DNA from: RUG12461 sp045657665
Lineage (GTDB): Bacteria; Bacillota; Clostridia; Lachnospirales; Lachnospiraceae
DNA: 64,000 nucleotides
Direction: 5' to 3'
Assembly: GCA_045657665.1 (NCBI GenBank)
Contig: JAZOTN010000038.1
Coordinates: 1-64,000 of the forward strand
Positions within the stretch are counted from its first letter, which is position 1. The number at the start of each line of letters is the position of its first letter. Of the stretch, positions 8,393-16,901 are shown one piece after another. The notes beneath the pieces were generated by a model. The model did not search any database and was not told the origin of the DNA. It was given only the letters and a program-made list of their open reading frames with translations. The translations under genes and the position numbers were made by a program.

Positions 8393-9571
8393 ATGAAGAA
8401 CAAAAACCGTTTATTTGCGATGATCGCCCTGCTGCTGGCAGGAATACTGCTGACATCCTGCGGAGGGACGACGGATGCGGCGGGAGATCAAGCAACACAG
8501 AATCCTGCAGGAGGAAATAAAACCATGTCGGATGGAATTGTGATCAATACGTCGGTACGCACCACAGGACAGTACCCGGAGACGATCGTCATTCCTGTTC
8601 CGGCAGGCGTCGATGTGTCGGGACTTGATTTGTCGGAGGCAGACTTTCATATGTCAGGAACAGCCGGCATGTGGGGCAGCGATGACACAAGAGAGTTTTC
8701 CTGTGAATTTGAGAAGCTGGAAAACGATGGCAGCGCGATAGTGCTGTACCCTAAGGACTTTCCGGAGAAATTCTTTTATGTACAGGATTTTACGGTTTCC
8801 TGCGATAAAGACGACGCACTTTCCTTTGCAAAGAAGGATGTGGCAGAGGTACATACACTTGTAGCCGATGACTTTCAGACTTTTACAAAGGAAGACGGCG
8901 CAGGGTTCGATTATCACATTTACACACCGGAAACAGAGGAAAAGATGCCCGTGGTTGTTGTGTTTCATGGCTACGGAGATACCGAAAACCTTCTGACCTA
9001 TCGCACGGCGGTGGAGTGGGCGGATCCCGAAAATCAGACAGTTCGCCCCTGTTATGTGATCGCGCCTGTGATTGACGATAATACTTATTATTCCACGAGA
9101 ACCACGGTGTTTACGCCGCTGAAAGCTTTGCTGGATCAGATGGTGGAAGAAGGAAAGATAGATCCGGAGCGCATTTATGTTATGGGTAATTCTTTCGGAG
9201 GAATGTCATCGATCGAATTTGCGGAGCTTTATCCGGATACAGTGGCGGGAATCCTGGCACTTTGTCCTGCGCTGAATTATTCCAGCACCGCCATGGGGCA
9301 GCTGGAGAAGATCAAAGATATTCCGATCTGGTTCGCACAAGCGGAGCATGATAATACGATCCCCATCGAGAACAGCCGGAAGGCCGTGGATCAATTGGAG
9401 AAACTCGGCGCAAAAGAAGTCCGGTTCACGGAATATACTGATGATGAAATGAATGCTGCCGGCGCGGACGCTTCTCCGGATTCCACATACAGCTATCATC
9501 ATGTGGAACTGGCAGTCATGGAAGACGATGCATTCATGGATTGGCTGTACGCGCAAAAGAAAGGATCATGA
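8393..9571 (+). CDS. Alpha/beta hydrolase (esterase-like) lipoprotein
   Basis: This 392-residue secreted hydrolase has a lipobox LLTSC with Cys23. A roughly 150-residue beta-rich N-terminal region is unassigned. The hydrolase domain starts near YHIYTPE: VVVFHGYGD is the oxyanion strand, GNSFGGMSS carries the nucleophile serine, AEHDNTIP the acid and SYHHVEL the histidine. This arrangement fits the poly(3-hydroxybutyrate) depolymerase/feruloyl-esterase-like group. Start 8393 is preferred over 8342 because GGAG (8381-8384) precedes it and the signal peptide then begins normally. The stop overlaps the start region of the next lipoprotein gene, so the two are co-transcribed. Confidence 0.87.
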   Translation: MKNKNRLFAMIALLLAGILLTSCGGTTDAAGDQATQNPAGGNKTMSDGIVINTSVRTTGQYPETIVIPVPAGVDVSGLDLSEADFHMSGTAGMWGSDDTREFSCEFEKLENDGSAIVLYPKDFPEKFFYVQDFTVSCDKDDALSFAKKDVAEVHTLVADDFQTFTKEDGAGFDYHIYTPETEEKMPVVVVFHGYGDTENLLTYRTAVEWADPENQTVRPCYVIAPVIDDNTYYSTRTTVFTPLKALLDQMVEEGKIDPERIYVMGNSFGGMSSIEFAELYPDTVAGILALCPALNYSSTAMGQLEKIKDIPIWFAQAEHDNTIPIENSRKAVDQLEKLGAKEVRFTEYTDDEMNAAGADASPDSTYSYHHVELAVMEDDAFMDWLYAQKKGS

Positions 9572-10734
9572 TGGCACACCACTTCCGAAAAAAATACATT
9601 CTTCTGCCTGCACTGATCCTGCTGCTGTCTATCACGTTGACCGGATGTATGCCGCCGGGCTATACGGCCGGCCAGGTGTCGGACGTGACAAAGGAGCATG
9701 CCGATTCCGCTGCCAAATGGTTTGAGCAGCACCTGCCTGAGGCAGAGGTGCTTACCGCAAAGGCATACGCCGACGGGCAGCATGTCTACAGCATCATTTG
9801 CGGAAAGTACCGCAGGAACAAATATGACTTCGATTACTATTACGAGTTTAAGAACGATCGGATGTATTTATCGGAGAACTACATTGCGGCAGCATACTAT
9901 GCAAAAGAAGCACTTTCCGAAGCGATCGGTGTTGACCCGGAGCAGCTGAACTTCTTCCCGGCCGAATGGGCGATCCCGACGACTTCTTTAGACGACCGTG
10001 ATCCGGAGGAATATGTCAATGCGTCAGCAGGGGAAACTTATACAAATGAACTTGAGGTACTGCCTGCGGAAGCGGATCCGAAGGAATACGGAAAAGCAAT
10101 GATCTATGAAGGGTGGGATTGCGGTGAAGAGGTGAAACAGGCGTTTTCGCTGATCTATGTGGATGATCTTCCGCCCTACGATGCCGCAGTCTTTCAAACG
10201 CTGCGAGGGATATACAGTCTCCGGTATATCAGACCCGTCAGCCCTTCTTATGATGATATCTCAAGGGTCACTTACAGGGCGGATTCCTGCACGAGTACCT
10301 GGCTGCATTTCGAGAAATTGTCAGAGGATGTCAGCCTCGGCTATCTTTACGATGTTGAGGAAACCTATGATGAATACGGAAACGTCATCGAGCGCTCGGA
10401 TCCAACCGAGGGAAAGGATAAGGAAATAAAGACCACCAGTACCGGTGAACGTGTTTATTTTACCATTCCCGGAGGCGCGGATGCGCTTGTTCTTGCCCCG
10501 GCACCCCGGAAACCGAAAAAAGAATATACTATGAAAGTCCGCATTTCGGAAGACAGTGAAAATCTGGCTGTCTGGGATGAGGAAACGAAGTTTGACTGGG
10601 ATTACCTGCCGGGCGAGGAACTGGATTATTTCGGCGGACGGGATGTCGTGCTCCCACGGAGCGAAGCACATCTTTATTATGATTATGACTGGGGTTCCGC
10701 TGAATATGTTGAATACAACATTGATCTTAATTAA
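9571..10734 (+). CDS. Uncharacterised lipoprotein
   Basis: This 387-residue protein has a signal peptide and lipobox (TLTGC). No known domain was recognised in the mature part. It has many Asp/Tyr/Glu residues, including DFDYYYEF and a final DYDWGS segment. The start at 9571 has GGA five bases upstream; an adjacent ATG at 9568 overlaps the hydrolase stop. Translational coupling suggests it works with the secreted hydrolase, perhaps as a surface partner. Confidence 0.75.
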   Translation: MAHHFRKKYILLPALILLLSITLTGCMPPGYTAGQVSDVTKEHADSAAKWFEQHLPEAEVLTAKAYADGQHVYSIICGKYRRNKYDFDYYYEFKNDRMYLSENYIAAAYYAKEALSEAIGVDPEQLNFFPAEWAIPTTSLDDRDPEEYVNASAGETYTNELEVLPAEADPKEYGKAMIYEGWDCGEEVKQAFSLIYVDDLPPYDAAVFQTLRGIYSLRYIRPVSPSYDDISRVTYRADSCTSTWLHFEKLSEDVSLGYLYDVEETYDEYGNVIERSDPTEGKDKEIKTTSTGERVYFTIPGGADALVLAPAPRKPKKEYTMKVRISEDSENLAVWDEETKFDWDYLPGEELDYFGGRDVVLPRSEAHLYYDYDWGSAEYVEYNIDLN

Positions 10735-10806
10735 GTGCTATGATCTTCAGCATCCGGAGAAGATCCGAAAAGCACAGCCGGCACCGGTTCACCAAAGGGG
10801 GATAAA

Positions 10807-11238
10807 ATGACAAAAAGAAAAGCAAAGAAGAGAAAGACCGGTCACAAGGGACTGGTCATCCTGCTGATCATACTGATCGCTGTGGCGGTGCTGCTGGCAC
10901 TGCTGATCAAAAACAGAGAGAGCAGCGGAAAGGCGGGGCCTTTGTCTTCGGCGATCAATCGGACCGTGGCAGAGAAGGCCGTGGATACCATTATCGCGAA
11001 CACAACCGGGACCGACACGACTGTTAAAGAGATCCAGAGCAAAATGACGCAGGAAGATTCCGACACAGTGGATGATATTCTTGACAAATATGCGCAGTCA
11101 GGTCTTATCAATGAAGCAATTTCGTCGTTCACGGAGAATGGCGGAGACCTTGGGAGTGTTTATCAGGAGATGCAGGATCAGGTGGATCCGTCCGATATGG
11201 AAACGTTGATGGAATTGTATGCGAAATATGGACAATGA
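10807..11238 (+). CDS. Small membrane-anchored protein of unknown function
   Basis: The 143-residue protein has a very basic N-terminus (MTKRKAKKRKTGHK), one transmembrane helix at about 15-37 and a soluble, helix-rich acidic tail outside the membrane. AGGGGG precedes the start. The tail repeats short DT(V/D)DDILDKY-like and SDMETLMELYAKY-like helices that may pack together. It follows the lipoprotein pair by about 70 bases and probably belongs to the same transcript. Function unknown. Confidence 0.7.
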   Translation: MTKRKAKKRKTGHKGLVILLIILIAVAVLLALLIKNRESSGKAGPLSSAINRTVAEKAVDTIIANTTGTDTTVKEIQSKMTQEDSDTVDDILDKYAQSGLINEAISSFTENGGDLGSVYQEMQDQVDPSDMETLMELYAKYGQ

Positions 11239-11310
11239 AAAATCTAAAGTTTTTCTAAAATCTCCACCCCATCCGTTGACACGAAAGCCGGCCGGCTTTA
11301 CGATAGATTT

Positions 11311-12147
11311 ATGTTCGGTTATGTCAACATCAATCAGGAGTCGCTCTCCAAGGAAGATAAAAAAGCATACCAGGCATATTACTGCGGCCTTTGCAGGAGG
11401 CTGAAGACGAACTGCGGCACAAGGGGACAAATGATGCTGGCATATGATATGACGTTTCTCATTGTGCTGCTTACCGGTCTTTATGAGCTCCCGGACGAAA
11501 AGCAGACGTTTTCCTGCGCGATTCATCCCGGGAAGAAGCGCACTGCATTCTTAAATGAGGCGACCGATTATGCCGCGGATATGAATCTGATCCTGGGTTA
11601 CCATAATCTTCTGGATGACTATCGGGATGACGGGAAAGCGGTCAAAAAGAAGCTGGCGGATAAACTGGAGTCCGATTATCAGAAGGCGGCAATGCGGCAC
11701 CCTTCGCAGGTAAAGGCCGTGACGGAGTATCTGCAGCGCCTTTCGGATCTGGAGTCCGAGCGGACGGAAAACATGGAGGCCGCTGCCACGGTTTCCGGCG
11801 AGATTCTTTCCTCAATATTTGCATGGAGGGATGATGAATGGGCGGATGAGCTCCGGTGCCTCGGACTTTACCTCGGGAAGTTCATCTATTATATGGATGC
11901 GTATGAGGATCGGGAAAAGGATCGGAAGAGCAATTCATACAATCCCCTGATCGCGCTATACAAGGATAAAAGCCCCGAGGAATATGAGATCCTCTGCCGC
12001 TGTCTTCTGACCACGCAGGCAAGGGAGTGTGCCATGGCATTTGAACGCCTTCCGGTGCTTCTTCACGCAGAGATCCTTCGAAATGTGTTATACTCGGGGA
12101 TATGGAGTAAATACGAGATACTGAATAAAAAGAAAAAGAGAACCTAA
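11311..12147 (+). CDS. DUF5685 family protein
   Basis: This 278-residue, all-helical cytosolic protein fits the clostridial DUF5685 family. It begins FGYVNINQ and has YYCGLCRRL with Cys25 and Cys28, plus Cys35 and Cys69. Two aspartate-rich motifs stand out: LDDYRDD (101-107) and YYMDAYEDREKD (193-204, with Asp196, Asp200 and Asp204). They are spaced like the two metal-binding motifs of class I isoprenoid synthases. That resemblance is my own inference, not established. The next gene, a J-domain protein, starts three bases after the stop, so the pair forms a tight operon. Confidence 0.8.
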   Translation: MFGYVNINQESLSKEDKKAYQAYYCGLCRRLKTNCGTRGQMMLAYDMTFLIVLLTGLYELPDEKQTFSCAIHPGKKRTAFLNEATDYAADMNLILGYHNLLDDYRDDGKAVKKKLADKLESDYQKAAMRHPSQVKAVTEYLQRLSDLESERTENMEAAATVSGEILSSIFAWRDDEWADELRCLGLYLGKFIYYMDAYEDREKDRKSNSYNPLIALYKDKSPEEYEILCRCLLTTQARECAMAFERLPVLLHAEILRNVLYSGIWSKYEILNKKKKRT

Positions 12148-12150
12148 ACG

Positions 12151-12579
12151 ATGTTTTTCGATCCCTACCAGGTGCTCGGGGTCAGTCCCACAGCGAGCGA
12201 TGACGAAGTTAAAAAAGCATATCGGACGCTCAGCCGGAAATATCATCCGGATGCGAATATCAATAACCCGAATAAGGAACAGGCAGAGGAACGCTTCAAG
12301 CAGATCCAGACTGCCTATGACCAGATTATGAAAATGCGCCAGCAGGGATATACATATGGCCCTGGGCAGGGCGGACAGACAGGGAACAACGGCTACGCCG
12401 GGAACCAGAACGGGCAGGGAAATCCCTTCGGCTATGGGGGTTATCAGAACGGGAATTATCAGGATCAGAACGGCTGGTACCGTGATATGCAGAGAAGCTA
12501 CGGGAGACCGTATAGCTCCACCGGAAGCTGGTGCCTTTCCATGCTGCTTTTCAATCTTTTCTGTAATTGCTGTTGCTAG
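12151..12579 (+). CDS. J-domain protein with cysteine-string C-terminus
   Basis: This is a 142-residue co-chaperone-like protein. Residues 4-68 form a complete J domain with HPD at 32-34, which stimulates DnaK ATPase. A Gly/Asn/Gln-rich, low-complexity linker (70-120) follows. The last 15 residues are hydrophobic and end in Cys128, Cys138 and Cys140-142. There is no zinc-finger or client-binding domain as in DnaJ. The cysteine tail could bind metal or be lipid-modified; which is unknown. It is coupled to the DUF5685 gene. Confidence 0.85.
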   Translation: MFFDPYQVLGVSPTASDDEVKKAYRTLSRKYHPDANINNPNKEQAEERFKQIQTAYDQIMKMRQQGYTYGPGQGGQTGNNGYAGNQNGQGNPFGYGGYQNGNYQDQNGWYRDMQRSYGRPYSSTGSWCLSMLLFNLFCNCCC

Positions 12580-12593
12580 TTATGATTGAAACA

Positions 12594-12613
12594 CCAAAAG
12601 TCATATGCCGCTT
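12594..12613. repeat. Fragment of a dispersed palindromic element
   Basis: The 20 bases CCAAAAGTCATATGCCGCTT are identical to the reverse complement of 46919-46938, part of the palindromic element between the CPBP protease and ABC-F genes. The copy here is short and sits between the convergent J-protein and pyrI genes. Confidence 0.6.
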
Positions 12614-12641
12614 TTAGCGAGTTTAGCTTAGGATAGCGGAA

Positions 12642-13079
12642 TCAGATAAATTTCTTCCCTTTATACTTTGTCTCACAATATTTGCACCGGTAAACCTCTT
12701 TTGCAGGGTTTGTAAGCACGAATACCTGCTCCAGTTCCTGCTCGATCGAGGTGATGCATCTTGGGTTTGTACACCGGATGACATTGCGGATCGTCTTCGG
12801 AAGCTCCAGCTTTTTCTTTTCCACGATCACATCGTTTTTGATCACATTGACCGTAATATTATGATCGATGAAGCCCAGGATATCCAGATCCAGGGCGTCG
12901 ATGGGACACTCAACCTTGATGATGTCTTTCTTTCCCATTTTTTTACTTCTTGCGTTTTTAATGATCGCGACCGTGCAGTCCAGCTTGTCGAGATGGAGAT
13001 CGTGATAGATATCAAGGCTCATCCCCGCTTTGATATGATCGAGAACAAAGCCCTCCTGAATTCCGCTGATGTTCAGCAT
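12642..13079 (-). CDS. pyrI: Aspartate carbamoyltransferase regulatory subunit
   Basis: The regulatory chain of 145 residues binds nucleotide effectors and a structural zinc. The N-terminal ferredoxin-like nucleotide domain begins MLNISGIQEGFVLDHI. The C-terminal zinc domain shows the Cys pairs CTNPRC and CKYC. The start overlaps the pyrB stop by seven bases, as in many pyrBI operons. It should form the c6r6 holoenzyme with PyrB and give feedback control of pyrimidine synthesis. Confidence 0.95.
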   Translation of the reverse strand: MLNISGIQEGFVLDHIKAGMSLDIYHDLHLDKLDCTVAIIKNARSKKMGKKDIIKVECPIDALDLDILGFIDHNITVNVIKNDVIVEKKKLELPKTIRNVIRCTNPRCITSIEQELEQVFVLTNPAKEVYRCKYCETKYKGKKFI

Positions 13080-14038
13080 AAAATGAGTCCTCCTTCTTCG
13101 GATGCAGTGACAGTCCGGAGTTTCCCTGCTTCATGAAGAAGCGTTATGATCAGCGCTTCCCGGACAAAGACGCCGTAAGCGGCCTGCTTGAAATAAACCG
13201 CCCTCGGATCATCGTCCACCTCGACGGAGATCTCATTGACGCGCGGGAGCGGATGCATGACGAGCATATCTTTCGGAGCGAGCTCCATTTTCTTTTTATC
13301 CAGAATATAAAAGTCCTTCATGCGGACATAGTCTTCTTCGTTGAAGAAACGTTCCCGCTGTACTCTTGTCATGTAAAGGATGTCAAGGCTTCCCATAACA
13401 TCTTCCAGCCGGTCGGTTTCCGTATAGGGGATCCCCTGCTCGTTCAGGACGTCTTCCTTGAGGTTGCTCGGGATCTTCAGCTCTTCAGGAGAGATCATCA
13501 CAAACTCGATACCCGGGTAGCGGATCAGAGCGTGGATGAGAGAGTGTACCGTGCGCCCGAATTTGAGATCCCCGCAGAGTCCTATCTTAAGGTGCCCGAG
13601 GCGCCCCTTAAGAGAATAGATCGTAAGGAGATCGGTCAGTGTCTGGGTGGGATGCTGGTGTCCGCCGTCGCCGGCGTTGATGACCGGGATCAGGGATTTT
13701 TGGGAAGCGACGAGCGCCGCTCCTTCTTTCGGATGGCGGATAGCACAGATGTCGGCGTAGGAACTGATGACGCGGATGGTGTCGGATACACTCTCGCCTT
13801 TGGCGGCGGAGCTGCTGTCGGCGCTGGAAAAGCCGAGAATGTTGCCGCCGAGGTTCAGCATGGCGGCTTCAAAGGAGAGCCGGGTACGGGTACTGGGTTC
13901 GTAGAACAGGGTTGCCAGTTTTTTCCCGTCACAGACGTGCGCAAATTTGTCCGGATCTTTTTCGATGGACTGGGCAAGGGTAAGGAGCAGCTGCAGCTCA
14001 TCGACCGACAGATCCAGAGGACTCATAAGGTGTCGCAT
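13073..14038 (-). CDS. pyrB: Aspartate carbamoyltransferase catalytic subunit
   Basis: This 321-residue enzyme makes N-carbamoylaspartate from carbamoyl phosphate and aspartate, the committed step of UMP synthesis. The carbamoyl-phosphate loop FYEPSTRTRLSFE (45-57) is intact. NAGDGGHQHPTQ and the C-terminal HPLPRVNEI are the substrate-binding motifs. It is first in the pyrBI pair, with CGGAGGT before the ATG and a good minus-strand promoter at 14073-14101. No other pyr genes are in the window. Confidence 0.96.
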   Translation of the reverse strand: MRHLMSPLDLSVDELQLLLTLAQSIEKDPDKFAHVCDGKKLATLFYEPSTRTRLSFEAAMLNLGGNILGFSSADSSSAAKGESVSDTIRVISSYADICAIRHPKEGAALVASQKSLIPVINAGDGGHQHPTQTLTDLLTIYSLKGRLGHLKIGLCGDLKFGRTVHSLIHALIRYPGIEFVMISPEELKIPSNLKEDVLNEQGIPYTETDRLEDVMGSLDILYMTRVQRERFFNEEDYVRMKDFYILDKKKMELAPKDMLVMHPLPRVNEISVEVDDDPRAVYFKQAAYGVFVREALIITLLHEAGKLRTVTASEEGGLILC

Positions 14039-14072
14039 AGATTACCTCCGGAGTGTTGTTTTTTCCTAATAC

Positions 14073-14101
14073 ATCATAACGAACCGCCGGATGAAATACA
14101 A
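14073..14101 (-). promoter_or_regulatory. pyrBI promoter
   Basis: Read on the minus strand: TTGTAT (14101-14096), 17-bp spacer, TATGAT (14078-14073). The leader to pyrB is only about 30 bases, so there is no room for a leader attenuator there. Confidence 0.6.
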
Positions 14102-14123
14102 TAGCCTATAGGTATGAAATCAC

Positions 14124-14152
14124 TTGCGGTTTTTCGAAAAACAGACGATAAT
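14124..14152 (+). promoter_or_regulatory. Promoter of the 824-residue membrane protein gene
   Basis: TTGCGG (14124-14129), 17-bp spacer, GATAAT (14147-14152). The spacer contains the palindrome TTTTTCGAAAAA (14130-14141), a possible operator. It is divergent from the pyrBI promoter. Confidence 0.5.
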
Positions 14153-14187
14153 AGGGAAGCATCCTTAAGGAAGGAAAGATCGAATTT

Positions 14188-16662
14188 ATGGATCGGTTCA
14201 CAAAAGGACTTAAAACTCGTGACGACCTGAAAAAGGCAGCCAGCGCATACACGTTTTATGTCGTGAGTTTTTTTCTGATCGAACTTCTGCATATCTATCT
14301 GAACGGCGGCATGCACCTCCTTCATTCCGGGAAAAGGGTGCTTACCGTTGAGTTCCTGATACTTTTTCTGATCTTTGCGGTTCTATGGATCTCTTATGGA
14401 GTCATCGCCCTGAATTGTCGTTTTTTCACCAGAGAAAACCTTTACCGCTCTCTTCTCCGGAGATACTTCATCGACCGGGAAGTGCTATCCTACGTGAATT
14501 ACGGCGTGACCTTCCGGAGTATACTGACTCTGGCGCTGTTTCCGGAGATCTCGCAGTTCGGCGGAGTGCGGAATGCGATCTACGGATGGGGAACGAACGG
14601 AGAGATGCATGCGCAGCTTTCCGACGGTGTATCAATGTCTGAGCAGGTTCATCTTGCCGCAAGACCGGTGGTTTTCTCCGAACAAATCACGATGGATTTA
14701 ATGCTCACGGGAAAAGGGGAGCGGCTGTCTTTTGATGAGGCGGGGGAGAAAAAAGCGGAGTTTATCCGGAAATGTTTTACGGCTTTTGAGGTGCAGTTTT
14801 CCTCGCCCCTGACCCTTCATTACATGATCCGTACAGCGGACGGGTGCCTTGTGCTTGCGCCGGACGGAGACGTTTGTTTTTCCCTGCCTGTGACGGGTAA
14901 GATCGCGGCATCAGGTGTGAACTTTTGCAAGGAGTTGTTTGAAAAGGCGATGGAGAGCTTTACAAAAGAAAACAGTCTTCCGGAGCAGCTCAAAAAGATG
15001 AGGCGGATCGGGATCCTTTCCCTCTTCCTTCAGGCTAAGTCCGGGGAAAGCGGTTTCTGCGGACTGATAGAGCTTGCGGCAGCTTCGGAGGAACTGAAGG
15101 ATGCAGGGATTTCGCTTACGCCGAAGCTCTCGGAAAACCTTCTCGCGACATATGTCGGAGACGAACGGAAAAGTGCGGTCGGCAGATACTGCCTTTTGAT
15201 CCTGACTTATGCGCAGTATGATCAGTTTGTTTTTGCGGACCATCTATGCAGGAATAATCGGAGAAAGGTATTGCTTTCGCTTCTGCCCTCCGGCGGTGAC
15301 CTCGGGAGTGTCCCGGGGGAGGCGGAAGAGGCCGCGTTTTCAAAAGAATTCTATTCGGCCCTGCCGAATGATAAGGAAAAGAAAACAGATCCTCTGTACA
15401 TCCTGCATCCCCACCTGAGCCGCATCGGCAACTTTTTCGGGAGCCTCCCCTACCGGATCAGGGAAGCGATCGATGACCACATGAAAGGGATCCTCATAGC
15501 GGTCCTGTTCTTCATATTTGAAAATCTGATCGAACCGATACTGAGCGACCCGGACTTTGTCCGTATGGCGCCGAACGATCTTGCGCTTGCGATAAGAAGC
15601 GCCCTTTCGAATGAGCTGCTGGCTGCGATCCTGACCGCAAGTTCCGTTCTTGTCCTGCTTGCACTGGTATATATTGTGAGCCGGATTTTAGAGCGCCTCT
15701 CCCGGGATATTACGTTTACAAGGCCCGGCTTTTCGGTGCAGGGAAACCGGAATATCTTCGCGGCAGAAGACTTTGACGGCTGGGAACTTTCCCATGTGAA
15801 GCTGCATGTTACAGGTGTTCGTCATTCTTTTCCGGAGGAACTCCGGGATCCTGAGATCTATCAGAGTTACAAAGATGACGGCGTGAAATATATGCTGTGC
15901 GATTATCGGGAAAGGGAAGAGGAGATCTACTGCATGATGGACCAGTGCAGATTCTCCGATACACAGGCAGTGCAGCGCATGATCCGTTTTCAGAAAAAAG
16001 GGGAGTTAAAACGATTCGGTCCCCGGTACGAAGAACAGTATCGGAGTTATGAGGAGGCGCTGAAAAGGCTTCCGGAGCATCAGATGATCTCTGTGGAGGA
16101 TCGGGCGAATTTTCCGCCTCATTCTCTCTGTGCCCATACCTGCATCATTACGCGTGACGGATATCTTCTGATCATGAAGAGAAGTCCGCATACCTCCTAC
16201 TTTCCGGGCTGCTATTCGGTCTCGACAGAAGAGCAGATGAGTATCCTGGATATTTATGACGACGGCGTACGGCTGGGCACGTGGATTGAGCGTATGTGCG
16301 AGGAGGAACTAGGACTTACAAAGCGAAATTCCAATTGCCGTTCTCTCGGCGAGGTCCGGCTGATGTCGGTATTCCAGGAAAAGGAGATCCTGAATGTGGC
16401 ACTCTGTCTGTCGATGAAGCTCTGCGTCACAAAGAGAGGCCTGGAGTCAGTTCTTAAGTATTTCCCACGTAAGGATTATGAAGGGACATTCCTTTTTGTG
16501 AAGGTGGAGGATCTTTGGAATCATTATCTGAAATCGGTCATAGACGGCAGGGAGAATTACCATCCGACTTCGATCTACCGGTTGTTCTGGGCAGCTCTGG
16601 CGGTAAACCGCTTTGACATTGCAAGACGTATTCTGGATCTGGAAACTACTATGTCGAGTTGA
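14188..16662 (+). CDS. Large membrane protein with Nudix-like C-terminal domain
   Basis: This 824-residue protein has no full-length family I recognise. Two transmembrane helices are at about 22-38 and 51-75. A soluble domain covers about 80-430, and two more helices lie at about 434-450 and 474-500. A soluble C-terminal half follows. From about residue 650 it reads like a Nudix hydrolase: the strand HTCIITRDGYLLIMKRS and a Nudix-box-like RMCEEELGL (702-710), which keeps the Arg, Glu-Glu and Gly of the REUXEEXGU motif but has Met for the first Glu. Catalytic activity is therefore uncertain. AAGGAAGG precedes the ATG. The promoter of the cysteine-rich peptide gene overlaps its stop codon. Confidence 0.7.
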   Translation: MDRFTKGLKTRDDLKKAASAYTFYVVSFFLIELLHIYLNGGMHLLHSGKRVLTVEFLILFLIFAVLWISYGVIALNCRFFTRENLYRSLLRRYFIDREVLSYVNYGVTFRSILTLALFPEISQFGGVRNAIYGWGTNGEMHAQLSDGVSMSEQVHLAARPVVFSEQITMDLMLTGKGERLSFDEAGEKKAEFIRKCFTAFEVQFSSPLTLHYMIRTADGCLVLAPDGDVCFSLPVTGKIAASGVNFCKELFEKAMESFTKENSLPEQLKKMRRIGILSLFLQAKSGESGFCGLIELAAASEELKDAGISLTPKLSENLLATYVGDERKSAVGRYCLLILTYAQYDQFVFADHLCRNNRRKVLLSLLPSGGDLGSVPGEAEEAAFSKEFYSALPNDKEKKTDPLYILHPHLSRIGNFFGSLPYRIREAIDDHMKGILIAVLFFIFENLIEPILSDPDFVRMAPNDLALAIRSALSNELLAAILTASSVLVLLALVYIVSRILERLSRDITFTRPGFSVQGNRNIFAAEDFDGWELSHVKLHVTGVRHSFPEELRDPEIYQSYKDDGVKYMLCDYREREEEIYCMMDQCRFSDTQAVQRMIRFQKKGELKRFGPRYEEQYRSYEEALKRLPEHQMISVEDRANFPPHSLCAHTCIITRDGYLLIMKRSPHTSYFPGCYSVSTEEQMSILDIYDDGVRLGTWIERMCEEELGLTKRNSNCRSLGEVRLMSVFQEKEILNVALCLSMKLCVTKRGLESVLKYFPRKDYEGTFLFVKVEDLWNHYLKSVIDGRENYHPTSIYRLFWAALAVNRFDIARRILDLETTMSS

Positions 16663-16687
16663 CAGTATCAGTAAGAGCAGGTATACT
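16659..16687 (+). promoter_or_regulatory. Near-consensus promoter of the cysteine-rich peptide gene
   Basis: A perfect -35 TTGACA (16659-16664), exact 17-bp spacer and -10 TATACT (16682-16687, five of six consensus) lie across the stop codon of the upstream gene. Transcription would start near 16694, about 28 bases before the peptide start. This is among the strongest promoters in the window. Confidence 0.75.
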
Positions 16688-16721
16688 GAAAACGATTTTT
16701 CAGGGGGAGGAGGAATTCAAG

Positions 16722-16871
16722 ATGAATGACTTTTTCATAGATCTATATGAGGACGGAGAAGCAGAAGCGGCATCCTGCGACAGCAGCTGCTACAATGACT
16801 GCCATTACTGCGACAGTAGCTGTGACACATCCTGCTATGGATGTGACTGGAACTGCGATCTTTATAACTGA
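16722..16871 (+). CDS. Eight-cysteine small peptide
   Basis: This 49-residue ORF has a strong ribosome site (GGGGGAGGAGGA, 16703-16714) ahead of ATG 16722. An acidic leader-like segment (residues 1-17, seven Asp/Glu, no cysteine) is followed by a compact region with Cys19, 23, 27, 30, 34, 38, 41 and 45. The spacing is C-x3-C-x3-C-x2-C repeated twice, joined by x3, so the region is an internal duplication rich in Ser, Asp and Tyr. It could be a metal-binding peptide or the precursor of a ribosomally made, modified peptide. No maturase lies next to it. It sits between the Nudix-like membrane protein and priA. No family was recognised. Confidence 0.7.
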   Translation: MNDFFIDLYEDGEAEAASCDSSCYNDCHYCDSSCDTSCYGCDWNCDLYN

Positions 16872-16901
16872 CATAAAAAGACTCGTGCACGGAGGTGTAT
16901 G

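Noticed and set aside
14039..14072. Pyrimidine-responsive leader before pyrB
   Set aside because: The leader is only about 30 bases when read from the proposed promoter, and no PyrR-type stem is visible.
16659..16721. Longer N-terminus of the cysteine-rich peptide
   Set aside because: The extra codons cover the promoter. The strong ribosome site is placed for ATG 16722.
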